Both the position numbers and the translations under genes were made by a program. A stretch of DNA of 64,000 nt from Salinilacustrithrix sp034522155 (lineage in GTDB: Bacteria; Actinomycetota; Acidimicrobiia; Acidimicrobiales; Salinilacustritrichaceae): contig JAXHLP010000002.1 of assembly GCA_034522155.1 (NCBI GenBank), forward strand, positions 62,001 through 126,000, in the 5' to 3' direction. The notes below the pieces were generated by a model that was not told where the DNA came from, made no database searches, and saw only the letters and a program-made list of their open reading frames with translations. This document shows positions 28,452 to 36,938 of the stretch, piece by piece (position 1 is the stretch's first letter; each line of letters begins with the position of its first letter).

Positions 28452-29300
28452 TCAGTTCGTGCCGCCGCCGTCGCGGGGCTGTTGGGTCTGGCCTTCGCCG
28501 GGCATGTCGGGGGCTTCGTCGCCGGCTGATTCGCCGCTGATCGCGGTCTGGTCCTCACCAGCGGAGGTGTCGGTGGACGGGGCGATGCCGAGCTGAGCCT
28601 TGATCTCGGACAGGCGGCCCTGGGCCTCGACGTTCATGGCCGCCTGCTCGACCTCGAGCATCCGGCCCTCGACCGACGAGCCCTGGAGCTCGGACATGCC
28701 CTTGGCCTTGGCGTAGCGGGTCTCGACCTTGCTGCGGACCTCTTCCAGGGTCGGTACGTCCTCGCCGACGGTGGCCGAGAGCTGGGCCATGGCGGTGTTC
28801 ATCTCGTCCTGCATGTTGGCCTGGTCGATCTTGCCGAGCAGCGCCTGACGCTCGGACAGCTTCTTCTGCAGCGCAGCCGAGTTCTGCTGGACCGCCGACT
28901 TGGCCTGGTCGGCGGCCTCGGCGGCCTGGAAGTGCAGGGCCTTGAGGTCGTCGACCTCGGATTCGAGGGTGATCATCCGGTTGGCGAACGACTCGGCTGC
29001 CTGGGTGTACTCGGTCGCCTTGGCCTCGTCGCCCTCCTTGGCTGCCTGATCGGCCATCATCACGGCTTGGCGGGCGTTCGCGGAGACCTTCTCGAGGTCC
29101 TCCATGACCCGGTTGAGCCGCATCTCGGTCTGCTTCTGGTTCGCGATGACGTTGGCGGCCTGCTGGGTGAGGCGCTTGTGCTGGTCGTGGGCCTCGGTGA
29201 TGGCCTGTTCGAGCTGCACCTTGGGGTCGGCCCGCTCCTCGAAGTTCCCGCTCAGCCGAGCGATCTGGTATTTCCACCAACGTCTGAAGGCCTTCCACAT
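28452..29300 (-). CDS. PspA / IM30 (Vipp1) family membrane-maintenance protein
   Basis: A 282-residue, almost wholly helical, coiled-coil protein with the PspA-family start (amphipathic helix MWKAFRRWWKYQIARLSGNF), then long heptads with Gln/Glu/Ala-rich runs. It would bind and stabilise stressed membranes as an ESCRT-III-like polymer. The C-terminal 45 residues are a low-complexity Gly/Asp/Pro/Gln tail not found in E. coli PspA. The TACGAT hexamer 7 nt upstream suggests a leaderless transcript. Confidence 0.9.
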   Translation of the reverse strand: MWKAFRRWWKYQIARLSGNFEERADPKVQLEQAITEAHDQHKRLTQQAANVIANQKQTEMRLNRVMEDLEKVSANARQAVMMADQAAKEGDEAKATEYTQAAESFANRMITLESEVDDLKALHFQAAEAADQAKSAVQQNSAALQKKLSERQALLGKIDQANMQDEMNTAMAQLSATVGEDVPTLEEVRSKVETRYAKAKGMSELQGSSVEGRMLEVEQAAMNVEAQGRLSEIKAQLGIAPSTDTSAGEDQTAISGESAGDEAPDMPGEGQTQQPRDGGGTN

Positions 29301-29307
29301 GGCGGCG

Positions 29308-29313
29308 ATCGTA
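29308..29313 (-). promoter_or_regulatory. -10 element for the PspA-like gene
   Basis: TACGAT on the minus strand lies 7 nt before ATG 29300. Confidence 0.4.
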
Positions 29314-29361
29314 GACGCCGGGGACCGGCCGGCGTTTCGAGGGCGGGTTTCGTGCCCCGGT

Positions 29362-30984
29362 TCACCGCTGTCCCGACAGCTGGCTGCGGAGGTCGAGGCC
29401 CACCATCCGCGTCAGCACGAGATAGAGAAGGGCGGCGACGCCGAGCACCGGCACCGCCTCGATCAGCGGGATCGGGTCGGAGATCACCAGCGCCACGAGT
29501 CGAGCAGCTGCGGCCGCCACGAGGGCGAAGGTGAGCACCGTGGGCAGGCGCCCGCCACCCAGCGCGACCGGGCCGATCCGCCAGCGCAGCGCGGCCCGGA
29601 GCAGCAGGAACTCGCACCAGGCCGCCACCGCCGACCCGAGGGCGATGCCGACGGCCCCGAGGTGGAGCAGCTCGGTGCTCGACGCGGTCTCGGTCTGGAT
29701 CGAGGTGCCGACCAGCACGAAGCCGTCGAGCCAGAACATCAGCGCCACCGCCACGAGCGCGCCCGCGATGACCCGGACCAGGGCGATGCGCGCCGGTGTC
29801 CGGGGATCGTCGAGCGCGTACAGCGTGTTCTGGAGCAGGCGTGACGCGGTGCTGGCGAGCAGACCGAGCGAGTACGCGGCCAGGACGAGCCACACCAGAC
29901 GGGTGTCGCTGGGTCCGAACTCGCCGCGCTCGAACAGGGCACCGACAAGCGTCTCGCCGAGGGCGACGTAGAACACCGCGGTCGGCGCGACGAAGAACGC
30001 GACCCGAGCGAGGCCGCGCTCGACGTGGTCGAGCACCTCCGCGGGGGAGCGGTTCAGTCGCGACAGCTCGGGGAGCTCGGCGGCGGCCATGCTCATGCCG
30101 AAGAGCGACACCGGGAGCAGGTAGAGGAACTGGGCCGAGGTGTTGGCGGCCACGGCACCGGTCACGAGCAGGCTCGCCAGCACCAGGTCGAGGTAGCCCG
30201 AGATCTGGACGACACCCCGACCGAACACCACCGGCGGCATCCGGCGGAGGGCATCTCTGACGGCGGGACGGCGTCGGTCGAGGGACAGGCGCAGGTGGGG
30301 CACGAGCCCCCGGATCGACGGGAGCTGGACGACCAACTGGGCGAACCCGCCGAGCACCACGCCCCACGCCAGGCCGTTCGCCAGCGACACCTCGGTGCTG
30401 CCCCCGATGGCGACCGCGGCCACCACCGCGATCTGGGCCGCGTTCCACAGCACCGGCGCGACGTAGGCGAGGAAGAAGCGCCGGTGCGAGTTGAGGATGG
30501 CCAGGCACCACGCCGACAGCACGAGCAGCCCGATACCGGGGAACATGATCCGCACCAGGTTCACGGTGAGGTCGAGCTTCTCGGGCTCGTCGCGGAATCC
30601 GGGAGTGAGCGCGATCGTGATCGGCCGTGCGGCCACCATGCCCACGAGCACGAGGACCGAGGTGATCGCGGCGAGGACCCCCGCGATCGCACCTGCCGTG
30701 CGACCGGCCTCCTCCGAGTCGGTGTCGGCCAGGCGCGAGTAGACCGGGATGAACGACGCCGACAGGACCCCCTCGCCGAGCAGGTTCTGCATCAGGTTCG
30801 GGATGCGCAGCGCAGCCCGGAACGCGTCGGCGGACACCCCGAGGCCCAGGAAGCCCGCGGTGACGATCTCCCGGACCAGACCGGACAGCCGGGAGAGCAG
30901 GATTCCCGCACCGACCGACGCGGCACCCGATGGTGCAGCCGCCGCCGGATCGGGACCCGGGCTTCGGGTCAGGTGGGTGCTCAT
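29362..30984 (-). CDS. murJ: Lipid II flippase MurJ (MviN family)
   Basis: A 540-residue protein with about 14 membrane helices. The first helix region SRLSGLVREIVTAGFLGLGVSADAF and the segment LLGEGVLSASFIPVYSRL match the MurJ signature (xxGEGxxSxAFIPV). It moves lipid II across the membrane for the wall synthases. ATG 30984 (MSTHLTRS) is chosen because it overlaps the stop of a small upstream ORF as ATGA; GTG 31053 in the same frame is an alternative start adding 23 basic residues. Confidence 0.9.
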   Translation of the reverse strand: MSTHLTRSPGPDPAAAAPSGAASVGAGILLSRLSGLVREIVTAGFLGLGVSADAFRAALRIPNLMQNLLGEGVLSASFIPVYSRLADTDSEEAGRTAGAIAGVLAAITSVLVLVGMVAARPITIALTPGFRDEPEKLDLTVNLVRIMFPGIGLLVLSAWCLAILNSHRRFFLAYVAPVLWNAAQIAVVAAVAIGGSTEVSLANGLAWGVVLGGFAQLVVQLPSIRGLVPHLRLSLDRRRPAVRDALRRMPPVVFGRGVVQISGYLDLVLASLLVTGAVAANTSAQFLYLLPVSLFGMSMAAAELPELSRLNRSPAEVLDHVERGLARVAFFVAPTAVFYVALGETLVGALFERGEFGPSDTRLVWLVLAAYSLGLLASTASRLLQNTLYALDDPRTPARIALVRVIAGALVAVALMFWLDGFVLVGTSIQTETASSTELLHLGAVGIALGSAVAAWCEFLLLRAALRWRIGPVALGGGRLPTVLTFALVAAAAARLVALVISDPIPLIEAVPVLGVAALLYLVLTRMVGLDLRSQLSGQR

Positions 30985-31064
30985 GCGCTGGTGGCCCGCT
31001 GCTCGCCACCGTGACGCCGGGACCGGCGCGGGCGCGGCTGGGTTCCGGAGCACCGCGGGGCCAT
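30981..31064 (-). CDS. Possible leader ORF (27 codons) coupled to murJ
   Basis: Minus strand. ATG 31064 lies 6 nt after a TAGCGT hexamer, the same geometry as other leaderless starts in this window. The ORF encodes MAPRCSGTQPRPRRSRRHGG and seven more residues, and its TGA overlaps the murJ ATG (ATGA). It could be a translated leader that sets up murJ initiation, or chance. No homology is recognised. Confidence 0.35.
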   Translation of the reverse strand: MAPRCSGTQPRPRRSRRHGGEQRATSA

Positions 31065-31186
31065 GGCGAAACGCTAGGCCAGCGGGTGGCTCGGTTGATC
31101 GATGGGTCGCGCTGGTCCGAGGGATGCCTGACGGGACATCGCTGCCTCGGGAGCGCTTCGCTGGGTCGGTGGCGTCCCCGCGCTCC

Positions 31187-31192
31187 TACACT
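31187..31192 (+). promoter_or_regulatory. -10 element for proA
   Basis: TACACT lies 6 nt before ATG 31199. Confidence 0.45.
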
Positions 31193-31198
31193 CGCGCC

Positions 31199-32446
31199 AT
31201 GGCCGGAACCCCCGTCGCAACGCTCGGCGCGCGCGCCAAGGCCGCCTCCCGCACGTTGGCGACGACGTCGACCGAGGCCAAAGACGCGGCACTGGCCGCC
31301 GCTGCCGACCTGCTCGAGCAGCGGAGCGGCGAGATCCTCGAGGCCAACGCAATCGACGTCGACCGCGAGGAGGCCGATGGCATGGCGGCCGGCCTGCTCG
31401 ACCGGCTCCGCCTCTCCGAGGCACGGATCGCCGCGATGGCCGGTGGGCTGCGCCAGGTGGCCGGGCTGCCCGATCCGGTGGGCGAGGTCACCGAAGGCTG
31501 GACCCGACCCAACCGGTTGCGGATCCAGAAGGTGCGCGTGCCCCTGGGTGTGGTGGCGATCATCTACGAGTCGAGGCCCAATGTGACCAGCGACGCGTTC
31601 GGGCTGTGCCTCAAGTCCGGCAACGTGGCCTTCCTGCGCGGCTCGTCGGCGGCCATCGAGTCGAACACGGCCATCGCCACGGTCCTGCGCGACGGCCTCG
31701 ACAAGGCGGGTTTGCCCTCCGACTCGCTCGTGCTCGTCGACGACACCAGCCGCGAGGCCGCCACCGAGTTCATGCAGCTGCGCGGGCACATCGACTGCCT
31801 CATCCCGCGCGGTGGCCCCTCGTTGATCCGGTCGATCCTCGACAACGCCACCGTGCCCTTCGTCATCGACGGCGCCGGCAACTGCCACGTGTACGTCGAT
31901 CGCAGCGCCGACCTGGCGATGGCGGCCGACATCATCGTCAACGCCAAGACGCAGCGGCCGAGCGTGTGCAACGCGGCCGAGAAGCTGCTGGTCCACGCCG
32001 ACGTGGCCAGCGAGTTCCTCCCGCGTGTCCTCGGTGCGCTCGAACACGTCGACCTGGTCGGCAACGAGCGGGCCCGCTCCCACGCGCCATCGATCGAGCC
32101 CGCCGTGGACGAGGACTGGGACACCGAGTACCTCGACCTGCGTCTGGGGGTTGCGGTGGTCGATTCGCTCGACGAGGCCATCGACCACATCGCCGCCCAC
32201 GGCTCGGGCCACAGCGAAGCCATCGTCACCACCGACCTCGCGGCAGCCGACCGCTTTGCCGACGAGGTCGACGCGGCGGCGGTGCTGGTCAACGCCTCGA
32301 CCCGCTTCGTCGACGGCGAGGAGTTCGGCTTCGGCGCCGAGATCGGGATCTCCACCCAGAAGCTCCACGCCCGGGGTCCGATGGGTCTGCGCGAGCTCAC
32401 CACCGAGAAGTACGTCGTCCGGGGGACGGGCCAGGTCCGGGCCTGA
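31199..32446 (+). CDS. proA: Gamma-glutamyl phosphate reductase
   Basis: A 415-residue aldehyde-dehydrogenase-fold enzyme for the second step of proline synthesis. VPLGVVAIIYESRPNVTSDAFGL and GNVAFLRGSS are NADPH/fold signatures. The catalytic cysteine lies in the segment KTQRPSVCNAAEKLLVH, and NASTRFVDGEEFGFGAEIGI is near the end. ATG 31199 is favoured by the upstream TACACT; the frame is open farther upstream but overlaps the murJ promoter region. Confidence 0.95.
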   Translation: MAGTPVATLGARAKAASRTLATTSTEAKDAALAAAADLLEQRSGEILEANAIDVDREEADGMAAGLLDRLRLSEARIAAMAGGLRQVAGLPDPVGEVTEGWTRPNRLRIQKVRVPLGVVAIIYESRPNVTSDAFGLCLKSGNVAFLRGSSAAIESNTAIATVLRDGLDKAGLPSDSLVLVDDTSREAATEFMQLRGHIDCLIPRGGPSLIRSILDNATVPFVIDGAGNCHVYVDRSADLAMAADIIVNAKTQRPSVCNAAEKLLVHADVASEFLPRVLGALEHVDLVGNERARSHAPSIEPAVDEDWDTEYLDLRLGVAVVDSLDEAIDHIAAHGSGHSEAIVTTDLAAADRFADEVDAAAVLVNASTRFVDGEEFGFGAEIGISTQKLHARGPMGLRELTTEKYVVRGTGQVRA

Positions 32447-32584
32447 TTCGTTCGTCAGGCGCAGGGCGCCTCCGTGGAGCCTTGGATCCTCGGAGTTGTT
32501 CGGAATCCTGTCCGCCGTCCGGTAGTACTGGAGGTGCGGGTTGGTGTCGGCGGAGCGACCCCATCGACAGCCGAAGGGAGACAA
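32447..32584 (+). other. Intergenic region with hairpin after proA
   Basis: GGCGC-agg-GCGCC near 32471 is a compact hairpin that may end proA transcription. GGAGTTGTTCGG near 32495 is part of the dispersed hairpin family. A TAGTAC hexamer near 32524 and the AAGGGAG ribosome site serve the next small gene. Confidence 0.4.
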
Positions 32585-32923
32585 ATGGCAACTGACGACC
32601 ATCGCGTCGTGTTCTTCGAGCGGGACGTGGCTGAGGAGCTGCTCGAGCTGGTCGACGACGAGCCCGGGCAGGCCGACGAGGATCTGCTCGACGAAGCCGT
32701 CGAGGCGATCGAGCACGCCAACGGCGGCCTGCCGTCCGAGGCCCAGCAAGCCGTGGCCCGGGGCGACGCCGTCGCCGTCGGCCTCGAGCCGGCAGAGGTC
32801 GACAGCATCACGACGCTGATCAATCACAACACCGAGGCCGACAAGAGCGCACTGAAGTCGGTGGGCCGCTCGCTGCAGTCCAAGATCCGGGCCGCCAGGA
32901 AGAAGGCCAAAGGGCGTTCATGA
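32585..32923 (+). CDS. Small helical protein of unknown function
   Basis: A 112-residue ORF with a good ribosome site (AAGGGAG, 7 nt before ATG) and actinobacterial codon use. The N-terminal two thirds are acidic and probably helical (VAEELLELVDDEPGQADEDL); the C-terminus is basic (SKIRAARKKAKGRS). There is no signal peptide, membrane helix or cysteine. No family was recognised. It lies between proA and the MoxR gene with its own signals. Confidence 0.7.
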   Translation: MATDDHRVVFFERDVAEELLELVDDEPGQADEDLLDEAVEAIEHANGGLPSEAQQAVARGDAVAVGLEPAEVDSITTLINHNTEADKSALKSVGRSLQSKIRAARKKAKGRS

Positions 32924-32989
32924 CGGGCGTGGACCGATGCGGCGCATCGGTCGTGAATCCGGAGGTCGCCATGCAACCGAGGATTCCAG

Positions 32990-33020
32990 TTGACCGTCCG
33001 GTCAAGACCGCCGGTACGGT
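32990..33020 (+). promoter_or_regulatory. Promoter with overlapping inverted repeat before the MoxR gene
   Basis: TTGACC (32990-32995) and TACGGT (33015-33020) are 19 nt apart, and TACGGT ends 6 nt before ATG 33027. The -35 is one arm of a perfect inverted repeat TTGACC-gtcc-GGTCAA (32990-33005), a possible operator. GAGGGG before the ATG could also act as a ribosome site. Confidence 0.45.
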
Positions 33021-33026
33021 GAGGGG

Positions 33027-33956
33027 ATGACCGACGAGTTCCGCTTCGAGTCCGTTCCTTCCGTCCGCGAGTCCCTCAAGAAGGTCGAGTACCTCTCGGA
33101 CGAGGGCATCGCCGGCATCGTGTACCTGGCCGATCGGCTCCGCAAGCCGATCCTGGTCGAGGGCCCGGCGGGTACGGGCAAGACCCAGCTCGCCAAGTCG
33201 GTCGCCGAGATGTCCGGCGCCCGGCTCATCCGCCTGCAGTGCTACGAGGGGCTCGACGAGTCGCGGGCGTTGTACGAGTGGAACTACAAGAAGCAGCTGT
33301 TGCGCATCCAGGCCGCCAACACCGGCGACGACGCCGGCGACAGTGACGACTGGGACGAGCTGTCGGACGACATCTTCTCCGACGAGTTCCTGCTCACTCG
33401 GCCCCTGCTCGAAGCGATCACCGCCGACGATCCGGTCGTGCTGCTCATCGACGAGGTCGACCGGGTCGAGGTCGAGACCGAGGCCCTGCTGCTCGAGATC
33501 CTCTCCGACTACACCGTGTCGATCCCCGAGCTGGGCACGATCGAATCGAAGCAGATCCCGCTGGTGTTCCTGACCTCCAACAACACCCGCGAGCTGTCCG
33601 AAGCACTGAAGCGCCGGTGTCTCTACCTCCATGTCGACTACCCCGACCTCGAGCGCGAGAAGGAGATCGTGCTCACCAAGGTCCCCGAGATCACCGAGTC
33701 GCTCGCCGACCAGGTGGCCCGCATCGTGCGCTCGATCCGCAACCTCGAGCTGAAGAAGGCGCCGTCGGTGTCCGAGACCCTCGACTGGGCCCGCACGCTG
33801 CTGCTGCTCGGTGTGCAACAGGTCGACACCGAGACCGCCCGCAGCACGGTCAACATCCTGCTCAAGTACCAGTCCGACATCACCAAGGCGATGCGCGAGC
33901 TCGACGACACCAAGTCCGAGATGCACGCCGACGCCACGGCCGCGCCGGCCTCCTGA
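33027..33956 (+). CDS. MoxR-family AAA+ ATPase
   Basis: A 309-residue ATPase with Walker A GPAGTGKT near residue 50, Walker B VVLLIDEVDR near residue 135, sensor-1 PLVFLTSNNTRELSEALKRR, and an acidic insert DDAGDSDDWDELSDD. It has the VWA-containing partner encoded directly downstream with an ATG/TGA overlap. MoxR-VWA pairs act as metal-insertion or complex-maturation chaperones; the CoxD/CoxE type for CO dehydrogenase is the closest pattern, but no molybdenum hydroxylase gene is in the window. Confidence 0.9.
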   Translation: MTDEFRFESVPSVRESLKKVEYLSDEGIAGIVYLADRLRKPILVEGPAGTGKTQLAKSVAEMSGARLIRLQCYEGLDESRALYEWNYKKQLLRIQAANTGDDAGDSDDWDELSDDIFSDEFLLTRPLLEAITADDPVVLLIDEVDRVEVETEALLLEILSDYTVSIPELGTIESKQIPLVFLTSNNTRELSEALKRRCLYLHVDYPDLEREKEIVLTKVPEITESLADQVARIVRSIRNLELKKAPSVSETLDWARTLLLLGVQQVDTETARSTVNILLKYQSDITKAMRELDDTKSEMHADATAAPAS

Positions 33957-35521
33957 TGGCGGGGGAGCAGCTCTCGGACGCAGAGCCCTCCGGCCGGAGC
34001 GAGGCAGAGCCCTCCGGCCGGAGCGAGGCAGAGCCCTCCGGCCGGAGCGAGGCAGAGCTCGGCGCCGGCGGCGCGCTGAACGAGCTGCTGGCGGGATTCA
34101 TCCAGGAGCTGCGGGCCGCGGGGCTTCCGGTGTCGCTGACCGAGAACCTCGATGCCATGGAGGCGGTCCAGCACATCCCGCTCGAAGACCGCGAGGCCTT
34201 CAAGTACGCGCTCGCGGCCACGCTGGTGAAGAACAACTCGCACTGGCGGGCGTTCGAGACGGTCTTCGAGGTCTACTTCTCCTACCGCGGTCCCGAGTAC
34301 GAGCTCGACCCCGACGCCGACCTGTCCGACGCGCTCGACGAGCTCATGGAGGAGCTGCGGGGCGATCAGGGCGACGACGGCCAGCAGCAGGGCGGCGGGG
34401 GCGCCATGGACTCCATGACGCCCGAGGAGATCGCCCAGATGCTGATGAAGGCGCTCCAGCAGGGTGACCAGTCGACGATGCGGGCCGTGGCCCGTCAGTC
34501 GGTGAAGCGCTTTGCGGGCATGGAGCCCGGCCGGCCCGTGGGCGGGACCTACTACCTGTACCGCACGCTGCGCCATCTCGATCTCGACGGGGTCATGGAC
34601 CAGCTCATGGACCAGGCCCGCGACGAGTCACCCGAGCCGCTGAGCGCGCTCGAGGAGCGGCTGGAGCAGGACGAGTACCAGAGCCGCATCGAGAAGCTGA
34701 AGCAGGAGATCGAGTCCGAGATCCGGCGACGGCTCGTGGCCGACCGCGGCGTCGAGGCCATGGCCAAGACGCTGCGCAAGCCGCTGCCCGAGGACATCGA
34801 CTTCATGCACGCCTCCCGCGAGGAGATGGCGAGCCTGCGCAAGGCCATCTACCCGCTCACCCGCAAGCTGGCCGTGCGCCTGGCCCGCAAGCGCCGCCAC
34901 GGCCGCAAGGGCCCCCTCGACTTCCGCAACACCATCCGCCACTCGCTCAGCTACGGCGGCGTGCCGGCCGAGCCCAAGTTCCGCTACCCGCGTCCGGCCA
35001 AGCCCGAGATCTTCGTGGTGGCCGACATCTCCGGCTCCGTGGCCAGCTTCGCCCGCTTCACCCTCCACCTCGTGTACGCCATCCAGAACCAGTTCTCCAA
35101 GGTCCGGGCGTTCGTGTTCATCGACGGCGTCGACGAGGTCACTCACCTCTTCGAGCGGGTCGAGGACATCGCCGAAGCCGTCCACCGGGTCAACACCGAG
35201 GCCGATGTGGTCTGGGTCGACGGCCATTCCGACTACGGGCACGCGTTCGAGTCGTTCTGGGGCAGCTACGGCAAGGACATCGGCCCCAAGACCACGGTCC
35301 TCCTGCTCGGCGACGCCCGGAACAACTATCACGCCTCCCAGTCCTGGGTCGTCAAGGAGATGCAACATCGGGCACGGCACGTGTACTGGCTCAACCCCGA
35401 GCCCCGCTCGTACTGGGACACCGGCGATTCGATCATGGCCGAGTACGCTGGATTCACCGATGGCGTCTACGAATGCCGGAATCTGCGGCAACTCGAGCGG
35501 TTCGTCGACATCCTCGAGTAG
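33956..35521 (+). CDS. VWA-domain (CoxE-like) protein, partner of MoxR ATPase
   Basis: A 521-residue protein. Residues 9-32 are three perfect copies of AEPSGRSE, encoded by a palindromic 24-bp repeat. The body contains AMDSMTPEEIAQMLMKAL, a long charged helical part, and a C-terminal von Willebrand A domain with the metal site DISGS (FVVADISGSVASFARF). The function is taken to be chaperone-like work with the MoxR ATPase. The start ATG overlaps the moxR stop by one base. Confidence 0.88.
   Translation: MAGEQLSDAEPSGRSEAEPSGRSEAEPSGRSEAELGAGGALNELLAGFIQELRAAGLPVSLTENLDAMEAVQHIPLEDREAFKYALAATLVKNNSHWRAFETVFEVYFSYRGPEYELDPDADLSDALDELMEELRGDQGDDGQQQGGGGAMDSMTPEEIAQMLMKALQQGDQSTMRAVARQSVKRFAGMEPGRPVGGTYYLYRTLRHLDLDGVMDQLMDQARDESPEPLSALEERLEQDEYQSRIEKLKQEIESEIRRRLVADRGVEAMAKTLRKPLPEDIDFMHASREEMASLRKAIYPLTRKLAVRLARKRRHGRKGPLDFRNTIRHSLSYGGVPAEPKFRYPRPAKPEIFVVADISGSVASFARFTLHLVYAIQNQFSKVRAFVFIDGVDEVTHLFERVEDIAEAVHRVNTEADVVWVDGHSDYGHAFESFWGSYGKDIGPKTTVLLLGDARNNYHASQSWVVKEMQHRARHVYWLNPEPRSYWDTGDSIMAEYAGFTDGVYECRNLRQLERFVDILE
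33980..34051 (+). repeat. Three tandem 24-bp palindromic repeats inside the VWA gene
   Basis: The unit GCAGAGCCCTCCGGCCGGAG plus CGAG is repeated three times without change and contains the 12-bp palindrome CTCCGGCCGGAG. The length is a multiple of three, so it adds 24 residues in frame. Confidence 0.95.
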
Positions 35522-35582
35522 GCGCCGACTCCCGGGAGGGGTCCACGCCTGGTGCCGGGGAAGGGGCTACAGTCGCCCCGAA

Positions 35583-35611
35583 TATGACAAACAGCGCGTG
35601 TTTGTTACACT
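35583..35611 (+). promoter_or_regulatory. Promoter with operator-like inverted repeat before VanY-like gene
   Basis: ATGACA (35584-35589) and TACACT (35606-35611) are spaced 16 nt. The spacer is filled by a perfect 7-5-7 inverted repeat ACAAACA-gcgcg-TGTTTGT (35587-35605). The surrounding 60 nt are the most AT-rich in the window. A regulator bound here would cover both promoter boxes. The leader to ATG 35682 is about 65 nt. Confidence 0.5.
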
Positions 35612-35681
35612 ATTGCAATATATCCGGGCCGTCCTCGTGCGGCTCGAGAGCGCCGACAACCGTTCCCGAGAACTGCCGCAC

Positions 35682-36938
35682 ATGACCCTTCTCCGCCGCC
35701 ACCCCGCCCGGGCCCTCGTCGCCGCCGCCATCGCGGTCCTGACGCTCGTGCTCCCCGCCACCGCCCATGCCGGCGACCCGCGGGAAGAGCGCGAGGACGT
35801 CCGGCGCAAGCAAGCCGCCGCCGCCGCCGACATCGATGCACTCCGTGCCTCCGATGCCGAGGTCGAGGCCGCGCTCGAGACCCTCAACAGCAACGTCGCC
35901 GCTCAGGAGGCGGCGCTGGTCGACGCGAGGCGAAGAGCCGCCCAGGCCGAGGCTGCCCTCGCCGAGGCCACCGAGCTCGTGAACGCCAAGGAAGCCGAGA
36001 TCGCCGAGCTCCACGACCAGGTCGAGAGCGTCGCGGTCGCCGCGTTCGTGCGTCCGCCGAACACCGACAGCCTGCTCGACTCCCTCGGCGCGGAGACCCT
36101 CGGCGAGGCCGAGCTCAAGCAGTCGTTGCTGCAGGCCAAGTCCTCGAACCAGTTCGACGTGCTCGACCAGCTCGAACGGGCCCGACAGGATCTCGAGACC
36201 GCCCGATCCGAGGCCGAAGCCGCCGCCGCGGCCGCCGCGGAGAACCGGGCCGCCGTCGACGCCAAGCTCGCCGAGGTCCGCCAGGCCCAGAACGAACAGC
36301 AGCAGGTCGCCGCCGACGTGGAGAACCGCCTCGACCGGCGCCTCTCCGAGGCCGCGGCCCTCGAGGACCTCGACGCCGAGCTCTCCGCCGAGATCAAGAA
36401 GGAACAGGAGCGCCTCGCCGCCCTCGCCGCCCAGGCCGCGGCCAACCGGCGGGCCAGGGAGGCGTCCTCGTCGAACGGCAGCAGTGGCAGCAGTGGCAGC
36501 AGTGGCAATGGCGGCGGTGGTGCGACCACCATCTCCATCACCGGCTCCGGCAGCATCGTGTCGGTCAACGGCATCCGGGTCCACCAGAGCATCGCCGGCC
36601 AGCTCCGGTCGATGCTCTCGGCCGCCTCGTCCGCCGGCATCAACCTCTCCGGCGGCGGGTACCGCTCGCCGACCGGCCAGATCCAGACCCGGCGCAACAA
36701 CTGCGGCAGCAGCAACTACGCCGTGTACCAGATGCCGGCGGGCTCGTGCTCACCGCCCACGGCCCGCCCCGGTACCTCGATGCACGAGCGTGGCTTGGCC
36801 GTCGACTTCACGTACCAGGGTCGCATCGTCAACTCGCGGTCGTCGGCGGCCTTCCAGTGGTTGGCCGCCAACGCCGCCGGCTACGGCTTCTACAACCTGC
36901 CCAGCGAGCCCTGGCACTGGTCGGTCAACGGCAATTAG
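35682..36938 (+). CDS. Secreted coiled-coil D-alanyl-D-alanine carboxypeptidase (M15B / VanY-like)
   Basis: A 418-residue exported protein. A signal peptide ends at ATAHA (LVAAAIAVLTLVLPATAHA). Residues about 30-250 form an Ala/Glu-rich coiled coil similar to RipA/PcsB-type activator regions. A Ser/Gly linker (NGSSGSSGSSG) precedes the C-terminal M15 peptidase domain with SMHERGLAVDF (zinc His/Asp) and EPWHW (zinc His). It trims D-Ala from peptidoglycan stems outside the membrane. The AT-rich operator-like promoter upstream suggests regulation. The last 13 codons are repeated downstream. Confidence 0.9.
   Translation: MTLLRRHPARALVAAAIAVLTLVLPATAHAGDPREEREDVRRKQAAAAADIDALRASDAEVEAALETLNSNVAAQEAALVDARRRAAQAEAALAEATELVNAKEAEIAELHDQVESVAVAAFVRPPNTDSLLDSLGAETLGEAELKQSLLQAKSSNQFDVLDQLERARQDLETARSEAEAAAAAAAENRAAVDAKLAEVRQAQNEQQQVAADVENRLDRRLSEAAALEDLDAELSAEIKKEQERLAALAAQAAANRRAREASSSNGSSGSSGSSGNGGGGATTISITGSGSIVSVNGIRVHQSIAGQLRSMLSAASSAGINLSGGGYRSPTGQIQTRRNNCGSSNYAVYQMPAGSCSPPTARPGTSMHERGLAVDFTYQGRIVNSRSSAAFQWLAANAAGYGFYNLPSEPWHWSVNGN

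Noticed and set aside
29252..32827. A 1191-codon open frame on the minus strand
   Set aside because: It spans murJ, proA and other genes in other frames and is rich in Arg/Gly/Pro, as expected of antisense frames in very GC-rich DNA. No domain is seen in it outside the stretch where it merely lies opposite real genes.
35522..35681. A possible riboswitch (for example the c-di-AMP type found before actinobacterial wall-hydrolase genes)
   Set aside because: The leader between the likely transcription start and ATG 35682 is only about 65 nt, too short, and the conserved G-rich motifs are absent.
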